This document shows positions 26,852 through 36,052 of a stretch of DNA of 64,000 bases, one piece after another; position 1 is the stretch's first letter, and every line of letters starts with the position of its first letter. The notes under the pieces were generated by a model, which searched no databases, was not told the DNA's origin, and saw only the letters and a program-made list of their open reading frames with translations. The stretch is from an uncultured Blautia sp. (GTDB taxonomy: Bacteria; Bacillota; Clostridia; Lachnospirales; Lachnospiraceae), in the NCBI GenBank assembly GCA_900541985.1, contig UQLX01000013.1:1-64000 (forward strand), read 5' to 3'. Made by a program: the position numbers and the translations under genes.

Positions 26852-29446
26852 ATGAAATATCGAATAAAGAAATTGCTGTCTCTGCTTGTCAGTGCTTCCC
26901 TTGTAGCAGGAAATATCACGGTTTCCGCTGCGGATTTTTCTTCGGAAACTGATGCAGTTATTTTCTCTCCTGAATCAGCTGCAGAAAGTGAATCCGATAG
27001 CATCATCCTCTCGGATGAGCCGGATGCCTCTCCCGAACAGGAGGAAACGCCGGAACTTATCATTTCTCCTCCGGAAGAGGAAGCTTTGCCGGAAGGAACT
27101 CCGGAATTTACAGAAATCCCTTCTTCAAATGCTGCAGACATTCCGGATAAAGATTTTACAGATGGAGAAGTCGCTCCGAAAAATGAACTTTTCTCCTCCG
27201 GAGAAACAGAAAGCACAGCCGCCGATTACATTCTCGGACGGCCGATGACCGAGCAGGAAATTCAACAGCAGCTGGCTCTCATGGGCGATCCGGAAGCATT
27301 TGTTCCTTCTGAAAATCCCGACAGTCAGCTGGATATAGACATGTATGGATTCAGCGATCCCTGTTATGATGCCCGCGAGGACGGACTTGTCACCTCTGTA
27401 AAAAGTCAGAACCCCTTTAATATCTGCTGGGCATTCAGCCTTGTTTCCAATTTTGAAACCTCTCTCTTAAAGCAGGGAGCCGGAAACAACGACCTGTCCG
27501 AAGAGCATCTTGCCTATTTTTTTGCCAACAGAGTCAATAATCCTTTGGGCAACACACCGGATGACAGGATTCTTCATTTAAAAAAAGACTATCATGATGG
27601 CGGAAACGGAATGGTCGCTTCTTTCTTCCTCAGCACCTGGTCAGGGATGGTCAATGAATCCAAAGCCCCTCTTCCTACAGACTCCACACACACCTCAGAT
27701 CTGTCCGTTCCTCTGGCGGACAGTCTTGCCTATGATACCGACGCCTATATGAGGGATGCCGTTTTTTCTGCCTATTCAGAGGATCGCATGAAACTCCTGA
27801 TATCCGAATATGGTTCTGTTTCCGCTATGATCCTTATGGATAATACCGGAACCTATTATCGGGCGGAAACTGCTGCCTCCAGCTGTCCTTCTTCCGGCAG
27901 GGTCAATCATGCAGTTACAGTGATCGGATGGGATGACACTTATTCAAAGGAAAATTTTTCTGCTGCGTCCGGGGTAAAGAACGACGGGGCATGGATCGTC
28001 AAAAACAGCTACGGAACTTCCTGGGGAAAAAACGGGTATTTTTATCTTTCCTATGAAGATGCCTCCATTACCAATCTGGTCTGCAATACAGCTGTTTCCT
28101 CTCCTGCTTACCCAAATAATTATTTTTATGATGGCGCCTCCACAGGTACAGTCAGTGTCCGATTTCCTTCCGGCTATTCTATTGCCAATGTGTTCACTGC
28201 CAATGCCGGAAATGGAAATGCTGAGGAACTTGGAGAAATCGTAGTTGCATCCAAACAGGATTTTACAGAATACCTGATTCAGGTCTATACGGATCTGAAA
28301 AACCCTCTGGATCCCACAAGCGGAACGCCGGCCTTTGCCGCACCGATATCGTACACACAACCATTAGCCGGAATTTCTACCATTTCTCTGGATACACCGG
28401 TCACACTGACACAGGGAAGCAGGTATTCTGTTGTATTGACCTTCCCCGGAGAAGAAACCCGATACTATGTAGAATCCACAACCTCCGCAGAATCCGGATC
28501 CTGGTTTCAGGCAATTGCCGGACTAAAAACCGGTCAGAGTTTTTCTTCTCCTGACAGAACAAAATGGACAGATTGTGCAGCGCTTTCCACAGGCGGCTAC
28601 TGCTTCAGTATCAAGGCACATACGCGCACACTTGACAGACCTGTGGAACTTCCTTCCACAGTGCCTGCTACTCCAAAGCCTACCGCTGCACCAAAACCTA
28701 CCGCTGCACCAAAACCCACCGCTACTCCGAAACCGCGTACCTTTCATGTCACCTATAAATCCAACACCCGGCTGAAAACAGGAAATATGCCTTCTGACCG
28801 GACAAATTATACCTCAGGAAAAACAGTAAAGGTCAGAAATGCCCCTTACTGTACTTCCCGTTTCTTTCTTGGCTGGAATACACGGTCTGACGGAAAAGGA
28901 ACTTATTATTATCCGGGACGTACTTTTAAAATCACCGGAAATATAACTTTATATGCACAGTGGAAAACCACCTGCACGTCTTCCTCCCGGCTCATTTACC
29001 GGGTCAATGGAAAACAGACCGTGTCCTGCTGTGGAACTTCTAATTCAAACATACGAAAAGTTACCATTCCTTCCACCATCAAATACCACGGGATCACATA
29101 TAAGGTTACCTCTGTCAAATCCAATGCCTTCCGTGACAAGAAGCGGCTTTCCAGCGTTTCTGTCGGAAACCAGGTTTCCGTAATCGGGTCCAGAGCTTTT
29201 TATAACTGCCGTTCTCTGAATCGGGTGACCACAGGAACCGGACTGAAACAGATTGATTCCTATGCATTTGGACGGGTAAAACGCGGATGTATTCTTACCA
29301 TACGCAGCACCCGGCTGAAAAAAGTGACTTCTCAGATTGATTACCGCTCTCCTAAAATGACTGTAAAAGTGCCCAAAAAGAAGTATTCCTATTATCGCCG
29401 TCTTTTCAGAGCAAGATCAAAAACCGTTTCTGTAAAAAAATATTGA
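26852..29446 (+). CDS. Secreted papain-like cysteine protease with surface repeats
   Basis: An 864-residue secreted protein. Signal peptide (residues 1-27, ending TVSAA), an acidic Ser/Pro/Glu linker to about 130, then a C1A peptidase: catalytic Cys in QNPFNICWAF, His in GRVNHAVTVIGWDD, Asn in IVKNSYGTSWGKNGYFYL. A lectin-like region follows, then a TPKPTAAPKPTA linker, a Listeria-Bacteroides (InlB) repeat ending TGNITLYAQW, and a BspA-type leucine-rich repeat (SNAFRDKKRLSSVSVG, AFYNCRSLNRV). No LPXTG or membrane anchor at the C-terminus, so binding to wall or mucus must be through repeats. GGAGG precedes the ATG. Possible mucin or dietary protein role is inference. Confidence 0.9.
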   Translation: MKYRIKKLLSLLVSASLVAGNITVSAADFSSETDAVIFSPESAAESESDSIILSDEPDASPEQEETPELIISPPEEEALPEGTPEFTEIPSSNAADIPDKDFTDGEVAPKNELFSSGETESTAADYILGRPMTEQEIQQQLALMGDPEAFVPSENPDSQLDIDMYGFSDPCYDAREDGLVTSVKSQNPFNICWAFSLVSNFETSLLKQGAGNNDLSEEHLAYFFANRVNNPLGNTPDDRILHLKKDYHDGGNGMVASFFLSTWSGMVNESKAPLPTDSTHTSDLSVPLADSLAYDTDAYMRDAVFSAYSEDRMKLLISEYGSVSAMILMDNTGTYYRAETAASSCPSSGRVNHAVTVIGWDDTYSKENFSAASGVKNDGAWIVKNSYGTSWGKNGYFYLSYEDASITNLVCNTAVSSPAYPNNYFYDGASTGTVSVRFPSGYSIANVFTANAGNGNAEELGEIVVASKQDFTEYLIQVYTDLKNPLDPTSGTPAFAAPISYTQPLAGISTISLDTPVTLTQGSRYSVVLTFPGEETRYYVESTTSAESGSWFQAIAGLKTGQSFSSPDRTKWTDCAALSTGGYCFSIKAHTRTLDRPVELPSTVPATPKPTAAPKPTAAPKPTATPKPRTFHVTYKSNTRLKTGNMPSDRTNYTSGKTVKVRNAPYCTSRFFLGWNTRSDGKGTYYYPGRTFKITGNITLYAQWKTTCTSSSRLIYRVNGKQTVSCCGTSNSNIRKVTIPSTIKYHGITYKVTSVKSNAFRDKKRLSSVSVGNQVSVIGSRAFYNCRSLNRVTTGTGLKQIDSYAFGRVKRGCILTIRSTRLKKVTSQIDYRSPKMTVKVPKKKYSYYRRLFRARSKTVSVKKY

Positions 29447-29454
29447 CTAAAAAA

Positions 29455-29497
29455 GGGAATGTCGCCGGTTCTTCCGGTACATTCCCTCTTTCGTTTT
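29455..29497. terminator. Bidirectional terminator
   Basis: GGGAATGT/ACATTCCC stem with inner CCGG pairing between convergent genes, T-rich on the plus side and A-rich on the other. Confidence 0.8.
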
Positions 29498-30502
29498 TCA
29501 TCGTTTTTTGAAATGGTAAATAATAATTCCAGCCACTGCAGCCACGGTTGCTGCCACGATCCACAAAAACGGAGTCGGAATCTGAGACTCTGTTTCTTCT
29601 GTCACCTGACTTCCGGACACCTCTTCTACACTTTCCGGCTGTATCTCTTCTGTTGGTTCCCCTGAATCAGAAGGCTGTTGCGTCTCCGTTGGAGTTGAAG
29701 TCATCTCCTTAGCTTCTTCCGAAGCATCCGCAGCTGAAGGAGCCGCTGTTGCAGAAGGCATCTCAGTCACAGAAGGGACTGCTGTTGCGGAAGGCATCTC
29801 AGTCACAGAAGGGGCTGCTGTTACGGAAGGCATCTCAGTTACAGAGGGCGCCGCTGTCGCAGAAGGTGCCAGCGTTTCCATTGGGATCAGTGACGCTTCT
29901 TCTGTATTGTCCAGATTTACCCACCCCTCTTTTCCATCCACGGTGGTCACTCCCCATCGGCTTCCATCTACCATTTCCGCCTCCTGGGTTATATGGAGGG
30001 TATCTCCATTTCTGATATCCCGGACGCCGGGAATCTCTCCGTATTTTTCTCCCGGCCCCTGATAGAGCTTCTGTGTCCCCTCTTTGGTATATGCTGTAAT
30101 CTCATAATCTGCATTATAATTTACATGATCGCGACCCGCAATATACAGCTCCGAATCAATTGCCTCTTTTCGGGACTTTGCCGGACGGCAGTCATCCAAA
30201 GCGACAAATCCCTTCATTCCATGATAGGTTATGTATCCCCAGGTACGGTTATTTGCTTCGTCACTTACTTCACCCTCGATATAAAGAGCTGTGCCATTGG
30301 GAATCAGCTCTTCGTCCAGTCTGGCAGATTCCAGATCCGGATTGGCATAAATATGGATTCCTCCCGGTTTTGACTCCACGATCATATAATAATCCGTAGC
30401 ATAGTCCGGTTTTGTTTTTCCTTTTTGTGCATCGGCTGATACTGTCACAGAGAAACACAGACACAGTAAGAATGCCAGCCAGATCTTCCCATATTTTTTC
30501 AT
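29498..30502 (-). CDS. Secreted, membrane-anchored SH3-domain protein
   Basis: A 334-residue surface protein. Signal peptide to about residue 24, two bacterial SH3-like segments (YMIVESKPGGIHIYANPDLES...WGYITYHGMKGFVALDD and LYQGPGEKYGEIPGV...WGVTTVDGKEGWVNLD), a Pro/Ser/Thr linker with 12-residue repeats, then a C-terminal transmembrane helix (FLWIVAATVAAVAGIIIY) and KKR stop-transfer tail. SH3 domains of this type bind peptidoglycan. No catalytic domain, so probably a wall scaffold. Convergent with the protease gene. Confidence 0.85.
   Translation of the reverse strand: MKKYGKIWLAFLLCLCFSVTVSADAQKGKTKPDYATDYYMIVESKPGGIHIYANPDLESARLDEELIPNGTALYIEGEVSDEANNRTWGYITYHGMKGFVALDDCRPAKSRKEAIDSELYIAGRDHVNYNADYEITAYTKEGTQKLYQGPGEKYGEIPGVRDIRNGDTLHITQEAEMVDGSRWGVTTVDGKEGWVNLDNTEEASLIPMETLAPSATAAPSVTEMPSVTAAPSVTEMPSATAVPSVTEMPSATAAPSAADASEEAKEMTSTPTETQQPSDSGEPTEEIQPESVEEVSGSQVTEETESQIPTPFLWIVAATVAAVAGIIIYHFKKR
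29754..29861. repeat. Three 36-bp in-frame direct repeats
   Basis: Units beginning GAAGGCATCTCAGT recur at exactly 36-base spacing and encode VTEMPSxTAxPS in the linker of the SH3 protein. A few substitutions separate the copies. Expected to vary in copy number between strains. Confidence 0.85.
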
Positions 30503-30649
30503 ATTACAGATACTCCCCTTATCTCTGCCTTTCTTCAGGCTTCCTGTCGTTCATTTTGTATGTATTTTTATCATAACACAGATTGTTCTGTTTGATAATC
30601 CCTATTCGTTCTGTATATTTCGATCTTTTTCTCCATAAAAAACCGCATC

Positions 30650-31495
30650 CTATCCTTCCTGTTCCGGTGTCCACCATGGGAATTCCCGGTTCAGCCATTT
30701 TTCACAGAGACTGCTCCACTCTTCACAGGCTCTCACAATTCCCCTGCCGTTCGGATTCGCCGTGAGCTCGTTTCCAAGTCCGATCCCATGGATTCCCTCC
30801 GGAAACAGATGATATTCCACAGGATTCCCATTTTTGACCATTGCCCGGACAAAACTCAGAGAGTTTTCCGGAAGTACGGTAGTGTCCTCAAATGTATGCC
30901 ACAGAAACGTTCTGGGTGTATCCTGATCCACCTGATTTTCCAGGGACATTTTTTCCTTCAGTTCCCCGTATCGTTCTCCCAGAAGATTTCGGAAGCTTTC
31001 TTCATGTCCAAACTGACCGGATGAGATCACCGGATAGCAGAGGATCATTCCATTGGGGCATATCTCTTCTGCACGGAGCTTCAGCGCCTCTGTGATCTCG
31101 CCCTTATTCCAGAAGGTTCCAAGTGACGCTGCCAGGTGTCCTCCTGCCGAAAATCCCATGACAATGATTTTTTCCGGATCGATCAGCCACTGAGCGCTTC
31201 TGTTTCGCAGGATGCTTACCGCCTTTGCCAGCTGATGAAGGGCTGTGGGATAGACTGCCGGAGCAACACTGTAGCGAAGAACTGCCGTATGATATCCCAT
31301 ACTCATAAATTTCACTGCAACAGCCTCCGCCTCCCTGTCCGAGGTCATACGGTAGGCTCCTCCGGGGCAGATCAGGATCACCGGGCGTATCTGTCCCGGA
31401 TAAAGTTCCTGCGATTCTTCCCAGAAATATGTCATCATATATGCTTCATTCTGATTATTTCTTTTTGGTTCAATCATGATTTTTTCATGTATCAT
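30650..31495 (-). CDS. Alpha/beta hydrolase, acetylesterase/BD-FAE-like
   Basis: A 281-residue cytosolic esterase (no signal peptide). Oxyanion segment ICPGGAYRM, nucleophile Ser in VMGFSAGGHLAASLG, acid Asp in WHTFEDTTVLPENS, His in FPEGIHGIGLG. Fold and motifs fit the acetyl-xylan/carbohydrate esterase group, which deacetylates imported oligosaccharides. Substrate not fixed by context; neighbours are unrelated. The start has only a distant GAGGAA site, so a nearby ATG is possible. Confidence 0.85.
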   Translation of the reverse strand: MIHEKIMIEPKRNNQNEAYMMTYFWEESQELYPGQIRPVILICPGGAYRMTSDREAEAVAVKFMSMGYHTAVLRYSVAPAVYPTALHQLAKAVSILRNRSAQWLIDPEKIIVMGFSAGGHLAASLGTFWNKGEITEALKLRAEEICPNGMILCYPVISSGQFGHEESFRNLLGERYGELKEKMSLENQVDQDTPRTFLWHTFEDTTVLPENSLSFVRAMVKNGNPVEYHLFPEGIHGIGLGNELTANPNGRGIVRACEEWSSLCEKWLNREFPWWTPEQEG

Positions 31496-31599
31496 ACTTG
31501 TTTTCGATTCCTCTTTTCCAATATAAACTGTTATTTACCTTTATTTTACCATAAGAACTTTTTACCGGACAATCTGTTTCTTTCCTGATGATATTTTCA

Positions 31600-31628
31600 T
31601 TGTAAACTTTTTGTCCAATTGTTATAAT
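31600..31628 (+). promoter_or_regulatory. Promoter of flavoprotein gene
   Basis: TTGTAA, 17-base spacer, TATAAT. The predicted transcript start falls near 31635, downstream of the first in-frame ATG at 31627. Confidence 0.7.
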
Positions 31629-31636
31629 GGTAACAA
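31619..31636. promoter_or_regulatory. Palindrome over the -10 box, candidate operator
   Basis: TTGTTA-N6-TAACAA is a perfect inverted repeat that covers the -10 element of the flavoprotein promoter. Binding protein unknown. Confidence 0.5.
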
Positions 31637-31665
31637 TCTATAACAACGAAAGGAAACAATCTGTC

Positions 31666-32214
31666 TTGAAAACACTGATCCTGAATGGTTCTCCGCGAAA
31701 AAATGGAGATACCGTAAGTCTTTTAAAAATTTTAAAGAAAAACCTCCGGGGAGAGGTCAAAATGGTAGATGCTTATTACTGCAATATTGCTCCTTGCGTA
31801 GACTGCCGCTATTGTTGGAAAAATCCCGGCTGCTGCGTCAAAGATGAAATGCAGGAGATCTACTCCTACATTGAAGAATGTGATAATGTTCTCATTGCCT
31901 CACCCATTTATTTTTCAGAGCTGACCGGAAAGCTTCTGGATCTGGGAAGCCGCCTGCAGACCTATTTCTGCGCAAAGTTCTTCCGTAACGATATGCCCAT
32001 AACAAAAGAGAAAAAAGCGGCAGTACTTCTGGTAGGAGGAGGGAAAGGCAGCATGGAAAAAGCCTTCGATACCGCCCAGATCCTTCTCCGTGATATCCAC
32101 GCCACGAATCTTTTTCCTCTGATCTCCTACCACGGAACAGATGATTCTGTAGTGGCGGAGGATCCGGAAATGCTGAAAAAGCTGGATGAACTTTGTAAAT
32201 TTTTTAATTCATAA
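31666..32214 (+). CDS. Flavodoxin-like NAD(P)H oxidoreductase
   Basis: A 182-residue FMN-binding protein. Seen: phosphate-binding loop LILNGSPRKNGDT, then a cysteine cluster CNIAPCVDCRYCWKNPGCC, as in iron-sulfur flavoproteins and related reductases, and IASPIYFSELTGKLLDLGSR. I start at TTG (31666) with AAAGGAA upstream, because the ATG at 31627 overlaps the promoter. The gene overlaps the convergent radical SAM gene by 11 bp. Likely an electron-transfer or quinone-type reductase in the anaerobic cytosol; the electron partner is unknown. Confidence 0.82.
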   Translation: MKTLILNGSPRKNGDTVSLLKILKKNLRGEVKMVDAYYCNIAPCVDCRYCWKNPGCCVKDEMQEIYSYIEECDNVLIASPIYFSELTGKLLDLGSRLQTYFCAKFFRNDMPITKEKKAAVLLVGGGKGSMEKAFDTAQILLRDIHATNLFPLISYHGTDDSVVAEDPEMLKKLDELCKFFNS

Positions 32215-33103
32215 CGCCTTCGTAATCAAACATGGGAATGAAGCTTTCTTCAGCCGTCTCCCCCTCCTGGATAAAAGCATTTTCTACTCCGATTTCAAGA
32301 GCATAGGAAACAAGCCTCTGATATTCCCTGCGAGTCACCCTGCGATCCAGCTCCGGAAATTCTTTTTTTACCTGGGGAAGAGGGGTATACTGATTCATAA
32401 GACTTAAATATACCTGATCTCCGTAGGTTTCATACACATACTTTACCACTGCCCGGGCATTTTTTACATGGCCGGGCAGCAAAAGATGTCTTACGATCAC
32501 ACCGGACTTCATCATTCCTTCTTCGTCAAATTCCGCCTCTCCTGTCTGATTCACCATTTCTTCCAATGCTGCCCGGACGATTTCCGGATAGTCAGGCGCC
32601 TTTGAATAACGGGCTGCCGGTTCCCTTTCCATATATTTAAAATCCGTCAGATATACATCTACAATCCCTCTCAGCATTTTCAATGTTTCCACTTTTTCAT
32701 AACCGCTGCAGTTATAAACAACAGGAATCTTCAGCCCCTGTTCCTTTGCTTTTCCGACCGCCCGGATGATCTCAGGCGTATAATGGGTAGGCGTTACAAG
32801 ATTAATATTATGAGCGCCTTTTTCCTGAAGTTCCAGAAAAATTTCCCCCAGACGTTTTTCACTGATCTCCATTCCTGCCTCTGTACTGGCAATCTGATAG
32901 TTCTGGCAATATACGCACCGCAGGGGACATCCGGAAAAAAATACCGTCCCGGATCCTCTTTCTCCGGAAATACATGGTTCCTCCCAGAAATGAAGTGCAG
33001 CCCGTCCCACCAGTATATTTTTTCCGGATACTCCGCAGATTCCGGCTTTTCCATTTTTCCGATCCGCACCGCATTTTCGCGGGCAAAAGTTACATTCTTT
33101 CAC
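32204..33103 (-). CDS. Radical SAM protein (PflA-like)
   Basis: A 299-residue radical SAM protein. The Fe-S/SAM motif is GCPLRCVYCQN (CX3CX2C), preceded by a Cys-rich N-terminus (CNFCPRKCGADRKNGKAGICG). This architecture is that of PflA-related radical SAM proteins of unclear substrate, distinct from the dedicated glycyl-radical activase at 53259. GTG start behind AAAGGGGGA. No glycyl-radical enzyme is adjacent. Function not assigned further. Confidence 0.82.
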   Translation of the reverse strand: MKECNFCPRKCGADRKNGKAGICGVSGKNILVGRAALHFWEEPCISGERGSGTVFFSGCPLRCVYCQNYQIASTEAGMEISEKRLGEIFLELQEKGAHNINLVTPTHYTPEIIRAVGKAKEQGLKIPVVYNCSGYEKVETLKMLRGIVDVYLTDFKYMEREPAARYSKAPDYPEIVRAALEEMVNQTGEAEFDEEGMMKSGVIVRHLLLPGHVKNARAVVKYVYETYGDQVYLSLMNQYTPLPQVKKEFPELDRRVTRREYQRLVSYALEIGVENAFIQEGETAEESFIPMFDYEGVMN

Positions 33104-33122
33104 AAGATCCCCCTTTCACAGA

Positions 33123-33172
33123 TAAAGAAGGAGCCATTGCTCCGGCAGATCATTCGTCTGCCTTTGCAACAG
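33123..33172 (-). terminator. Terminator-like region after fucI
   Basis: Two adjacent hairpins on the minus strand (GGCAGA/TCTGCC and GGAGC-AATG-GCTCC) followed by TTCTTT between the fucI stop and the radical SAM gene. Confidence 0.55.
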
Positions 33173-33212
33173 CCCCATCTATCATGGCATTTTACAACAA
33201 CCAATATAATAA

Positions 33213-35009
33213 TTATTTGTAAAGCGGTCCGTAGTTCTTGCAAGCACGGAAATCAGCGCCTTCTTTGTCCATTCCGAATGCATTCCATGCTGCCGGACGG
33301 AAGATCTTCTCTTCCGGAACGTTATGCATGCAAACCGGAATTCTCAGCATAGAGCACATTGTGATAAGGTCTGCACCAATGTGTCCGTAGGAGATTGCAC
33401 CGTGGTTAGCGCCCCAGTTGTTCATTACACTGTAAGCATCCTTGAATGCGCCTTCTTTTCCGTCGCATCTTGGAGCAAACCATGTACATGGCCATGTATA
33501 GTCTGTACGTTTCCAGAGTGTATCAGAAACTTCTTCAGGAAGAGCTACTGTCCAGCCCTCTGCGATCTGAAGAACCGGTCCAAGGCCTTTTACAAGGTTC
33601 AGACGGATCATAGTAGCAGGCATCTGGTCTTTTGTCTCAAATCTGGAAGAGAATCCGCCGCCACGGAAGTATCCGTTGTCAGCTGCGTTCCATGTAGTTG
33701 CCTCCATGATCGCTTTCTGATCTTCTTCTGTAACATTCCACCATTCTTTCATAACAGCATTGCCGTTTTCGTCTTTTGCACCGCCGTTTGCATCAAGGCA
33801 GCAAGCGCCGGAGTTGATCAGATGGATGATTCCACCATTTTCTTTTGCAACGCCTTCAAGATCATAATCTGTTACTCTCTTAACAGCATCCGGGCTCCAG
33901 TATGTACGAACATCTGCAAACATCTGTGCACGGTTGGTAAGGAGTTTCATAAACAGCATGCCAAGACCATTGAGTACGTCGTTCTCTGTAGCCAGGATGT
34001 ATGGCTCTCTTGCGCCATTCCAGTCGAAGGAAGTATTCAGTACTGCCTCTGCAAAGTCGCCGTTCGGATAGAAGTCTGTCCACTGTCTCTGTCCCTGGAA
34101 ACCGGCAGCGATCGCATTGTGACCGATTGCTTCCTCAGAGAATTTCGGATCAAGTTTGTCACAGCCATTCATCAGCTCTTTGATGATAACTGCCATCTTA
34201 ACAACAAATTCAAACTGCTCTTCTTTTTTCTCTTCTGACATCTGAAGTTCTTCCGGGTTCTTGTCAAAGCCGATTGTGCAGGTCTTCTTAGCCCATGCAA
34301 GAGCTTTTTCGAACTCTTCGTGATCATAGATGCCCTCTGTCATACGGCGGATGATCTCTACCTCGTCAACAGATTCTACACGCATTCCAAGATAGGACTC
34401 GATAAAGTCGGAATCCACGATAGATCCGCCGATACCCATACAAATGGAACCGATCTGCAGCCAGGATTTGCCTCTCATGGAAGCTGCTGCAACTGCTGCA
34501 CGACCGAATCTGAGGATTTTTTCCTTAACGTCTTCCGGAATTGTTGTGTCATCAGCATCCTGAACTTCATGTCCGTAGATACCAAATGCCGGAAGTCCTT
34601 TCTGTGCATGTGTAGCCAGAACGGATGCAAGATAAACTGCACCAGGTCTCTCAGTTGCATTGAAGCCCCATACAGCTTTGATTGTCTGAGGATCCATATC
34701 CATTGTCTCAGAGCCGTAGCACCAGCAAGGTGTTACTGTAAGAGTAATATCAACGCCTTCTTTTCTGAATTTATCTGCACATGCTGCAGACTCACCAACA
34801 CGTCCGATTGTTGTGTCAGCAATAACAACCTTAACCGGCTCACCGTTGGAATATCTTAAGTTTTCTTCTAATAATTTAGCTGCAGACTTAGCCATGTTCA
34901 TGGTCTGGTCTTCCAGAGATCCTCTTACATCAAGTGCTCCTCTACGGCCATCGATTGTAGGTCTGATACCGATTACTGGGTAGCTTCCGATTAATCTGCT
35001 CTTTGCCAT
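33213..35009 (-). CDS. fucI: L-fucose isomerase
   Basis: A 598-residue enzyme (E. coli FucI is 591) converting L-fucose to L-fuculose with Mn2+. Seen: N-terminal VIGIRPTIDGRRGALDVRGSLE, TPCWCYGSETMDMDP, GFQGQRQWTDFYPNGD with metal-ligand region, and a C-terminal MHNVPEEKIFRP. Its translation starts at the ATG behind GGAGG, not at upstream in-frame codons. Transcribed divergently from an AraC-type gene, about 195 bp apart. First enzyme of fucose use here; kinase and aldolase steps are encoded elsewhere in the window. Confidence 0.97.
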   Translation of the reverse strand: MAKSRLIGSYPVIGIRPTIDGRRGALDVRGSLEDQTMNMAKSAAKLLEENLRYSNGEPVKVVIADTTIGRVGESAACADKFRKEGVDITLTVTPCWCYGSETMDMDPQTIKAVWGFNATERPGAVYLASVLATHAQKGLPAFGIYGHEVQDADDTTIPEDVKEKILRFGRAAVAAASMRGKSWLQIGSICMGIGGSIVDSDFIESYLGMRVESVDEVEIIRRMTEGIYDHEEFEKALAWAKKTCTIGFDKNPEELQMSEEKKEEQFEFVVKMAVIIKELMNGCDKLDPKFSEEAIGHNAIAAGFQGQRQWTDFYPNGDFAEAVLNTSFDWNGAREPYILATENDVLNGLGMLFMKLLTNRAQMFADVRTYWSPDAVKRVTDYDLEGVAKENGGIIHLINSGACCLDANGGAKDENGNAVMKEWWNVTEEDQKAIMEATTWNAADNGYFRGGGFSSRFETKDQMPATMIRLNLVKGLGPVLQIAEGWTVALPEEVSDTLWKRTDYTWPCTWFAPRCDGKEGAFKDAYSVMNNWGANHGAISYGHIGADLITMCSMLRIPVCMHNVPEEKIFRPAAWNAFGMDKEGADFRACKNYGPLYK

Positions 35010-35084
35010 AATAACAAATACCTCCATTTTTATCATATTTGTTTGTCTGCTCAGGCACTTCCTGCCCTCGCCGCTCATGATTCT

Positions 35085-35090
35085 ATTATA
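35085..35090 (-). promoter_or_regulatory. -10 element of fucI promoter
   Basis: Minus-strand TATAAT without a good -35 box at 16-18 bases, as expected for an activator-dependent promoter next to an AraC-type regulator. Confidence 0.5.
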
Positions 35091-35112
35091 ACAATTGCAA
35101 TATGGTAAATAC

Positions 35113-35142
35113 TTGTGATATAATGGCAAAAAATAGTATAAT
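35113..35142 (+). promoter_or_regulatory. Promoter of AraC regulator gene
   Basis: TTGTGA, 18-base spacer, TATAAT, about 60 bases before the TTG start. A second TATAAT overlaps at 35119. Confidence 0.55.
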
Positions 35143-35203
35143 ATTCACTTTTTCAGTATTATCTATAAAAATTCTATAAATTTAGTAAAAGGGGGGAGCC
35201 GCT

Positions 35204-36052
35204 TTGCATGATCTTGATCGAAATGAAAACCGAAAAAGAGGAACTTATGAATTTCCTTTTGAATTCCATCATATTGATCCCACCCATCCCCGGTATGTTA
35301 TGTCTTACCACTGGCATGTAGAATATGAACTTATGAGGATTCTGGAGGGCACCCTTACCGTCACTTTAGACGAAAAAAGTTTCACAGCCAGGGCAGGAGA
35401 TATCATATTTGTGCACAGTGGGATTCTTCACAGCGGAATGCCTCAGGTTTGTGTCTATCAGTGTCTTGTATTTGATGGAAATACATTTTTAAAGCATAAT
35501 TCGGTCTGTGCGGGATATATGCAGAAGATCATCCATCAGGAGATTCTGGTCTACCATCATTTTACCAGGGAGCACAGGGAGATCCAGGATACTGTAAACA
35601 GTATTTTCGATGCAGTCTGGCAGAAACCGGAAGGCTACGAACTGACTGTGATTGGACAATTTTACCACTTTTTTGGCATCGTTTTTAGTAAACATTACTA
35701 TCTGAAAGGTGTCCGCAAGGCCCGGAGAGATTACAAAAGAATTCTGCAGCTGAAGCAGGTGCTGGAATTTATCGAACACAACTATTCCTCACCACTGACA
35801 CTGCAGCAGTTGTCTGAGTCTGTGTCCATGTCCCCTAAATATTTCTGCAGATTTTTCTCGGAGATGACCCATCAGACTCCCATGGATTATCTGAATCATC
35901 AGCGTATCGAACAGGCCTGCTATGAACTGTCCACTACCGATGATTCCATCACAGAGATTGCCTACCGCAATGGCTTTAACGATCTCAGCTACTTTATCCG
36001 GACCTTTAAAAAATATAAGGGGATCACCCCCGGGAAATATAAGAGGATCTGA
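35204..36052 (+). CDS. AraC-family regulator with cupin sensor, likely fucose regulator
   Basis: A 282-residue regulator. The N-terminal cupin (YHWHVEYELMRILEG, GDIIFVHSGILHSG) binds a small ligand; C-terminal AraC helix-turn-helices lie at about 185-280 (LTLQQLSESVSMSPKYFCRFF and IAYRNGFNDLSYFIRTFKKYKGITP region). The start is TTG behind GGGGGGAG; no in-frame ATG competes. Divergent from fucI, so activation of fucI by fucose is the simplest inference. Confidence 0.87.
   Translation: MHDLDRNENRKRGTYEFPFEFHHIDPTHPRYVMSYHWHVEYELMRILEGTLTVTLDEKSFTARAGDIIFVHSGILHSGMPQVCVYQCLVFDGNTFLKHNSVCAGYMQKIIHQEILVYHHFTREHREIQDTVNSIFDAVWQKPEGYELTVIGQFYHFFGIVFSKHYYLKGVRKARRDYKRILQLKQVLEFIEHNYSSPLTLQQLSESVSMSPKYFCRFFSEMTHQTPMDYLNHQRIEQACYELSTTDDSITEIAYRNGFNDLSYFIRTFKKYKGITPGKYKRI

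Noticed and set aside
29754..29861. Evenly spaced repeats as a CRISPR array
   Set aside because: Units are contiguous 36-bp in-frame repeats without spacers and encode a Pro/Ser/Thr linker.
31627..31665. Upstream extension of the flavoprotein from the ATG at 31627
   Set aside because: It lies inside the -10 element of a good promoter and has no ribosome site.
33009..35129. A longer FucI beginning 40 codons upstream
   Set aside because: The added residues have no ribosome site and run through the promoter region; GGAGG precedes the internal ATG and gives the usual family length.
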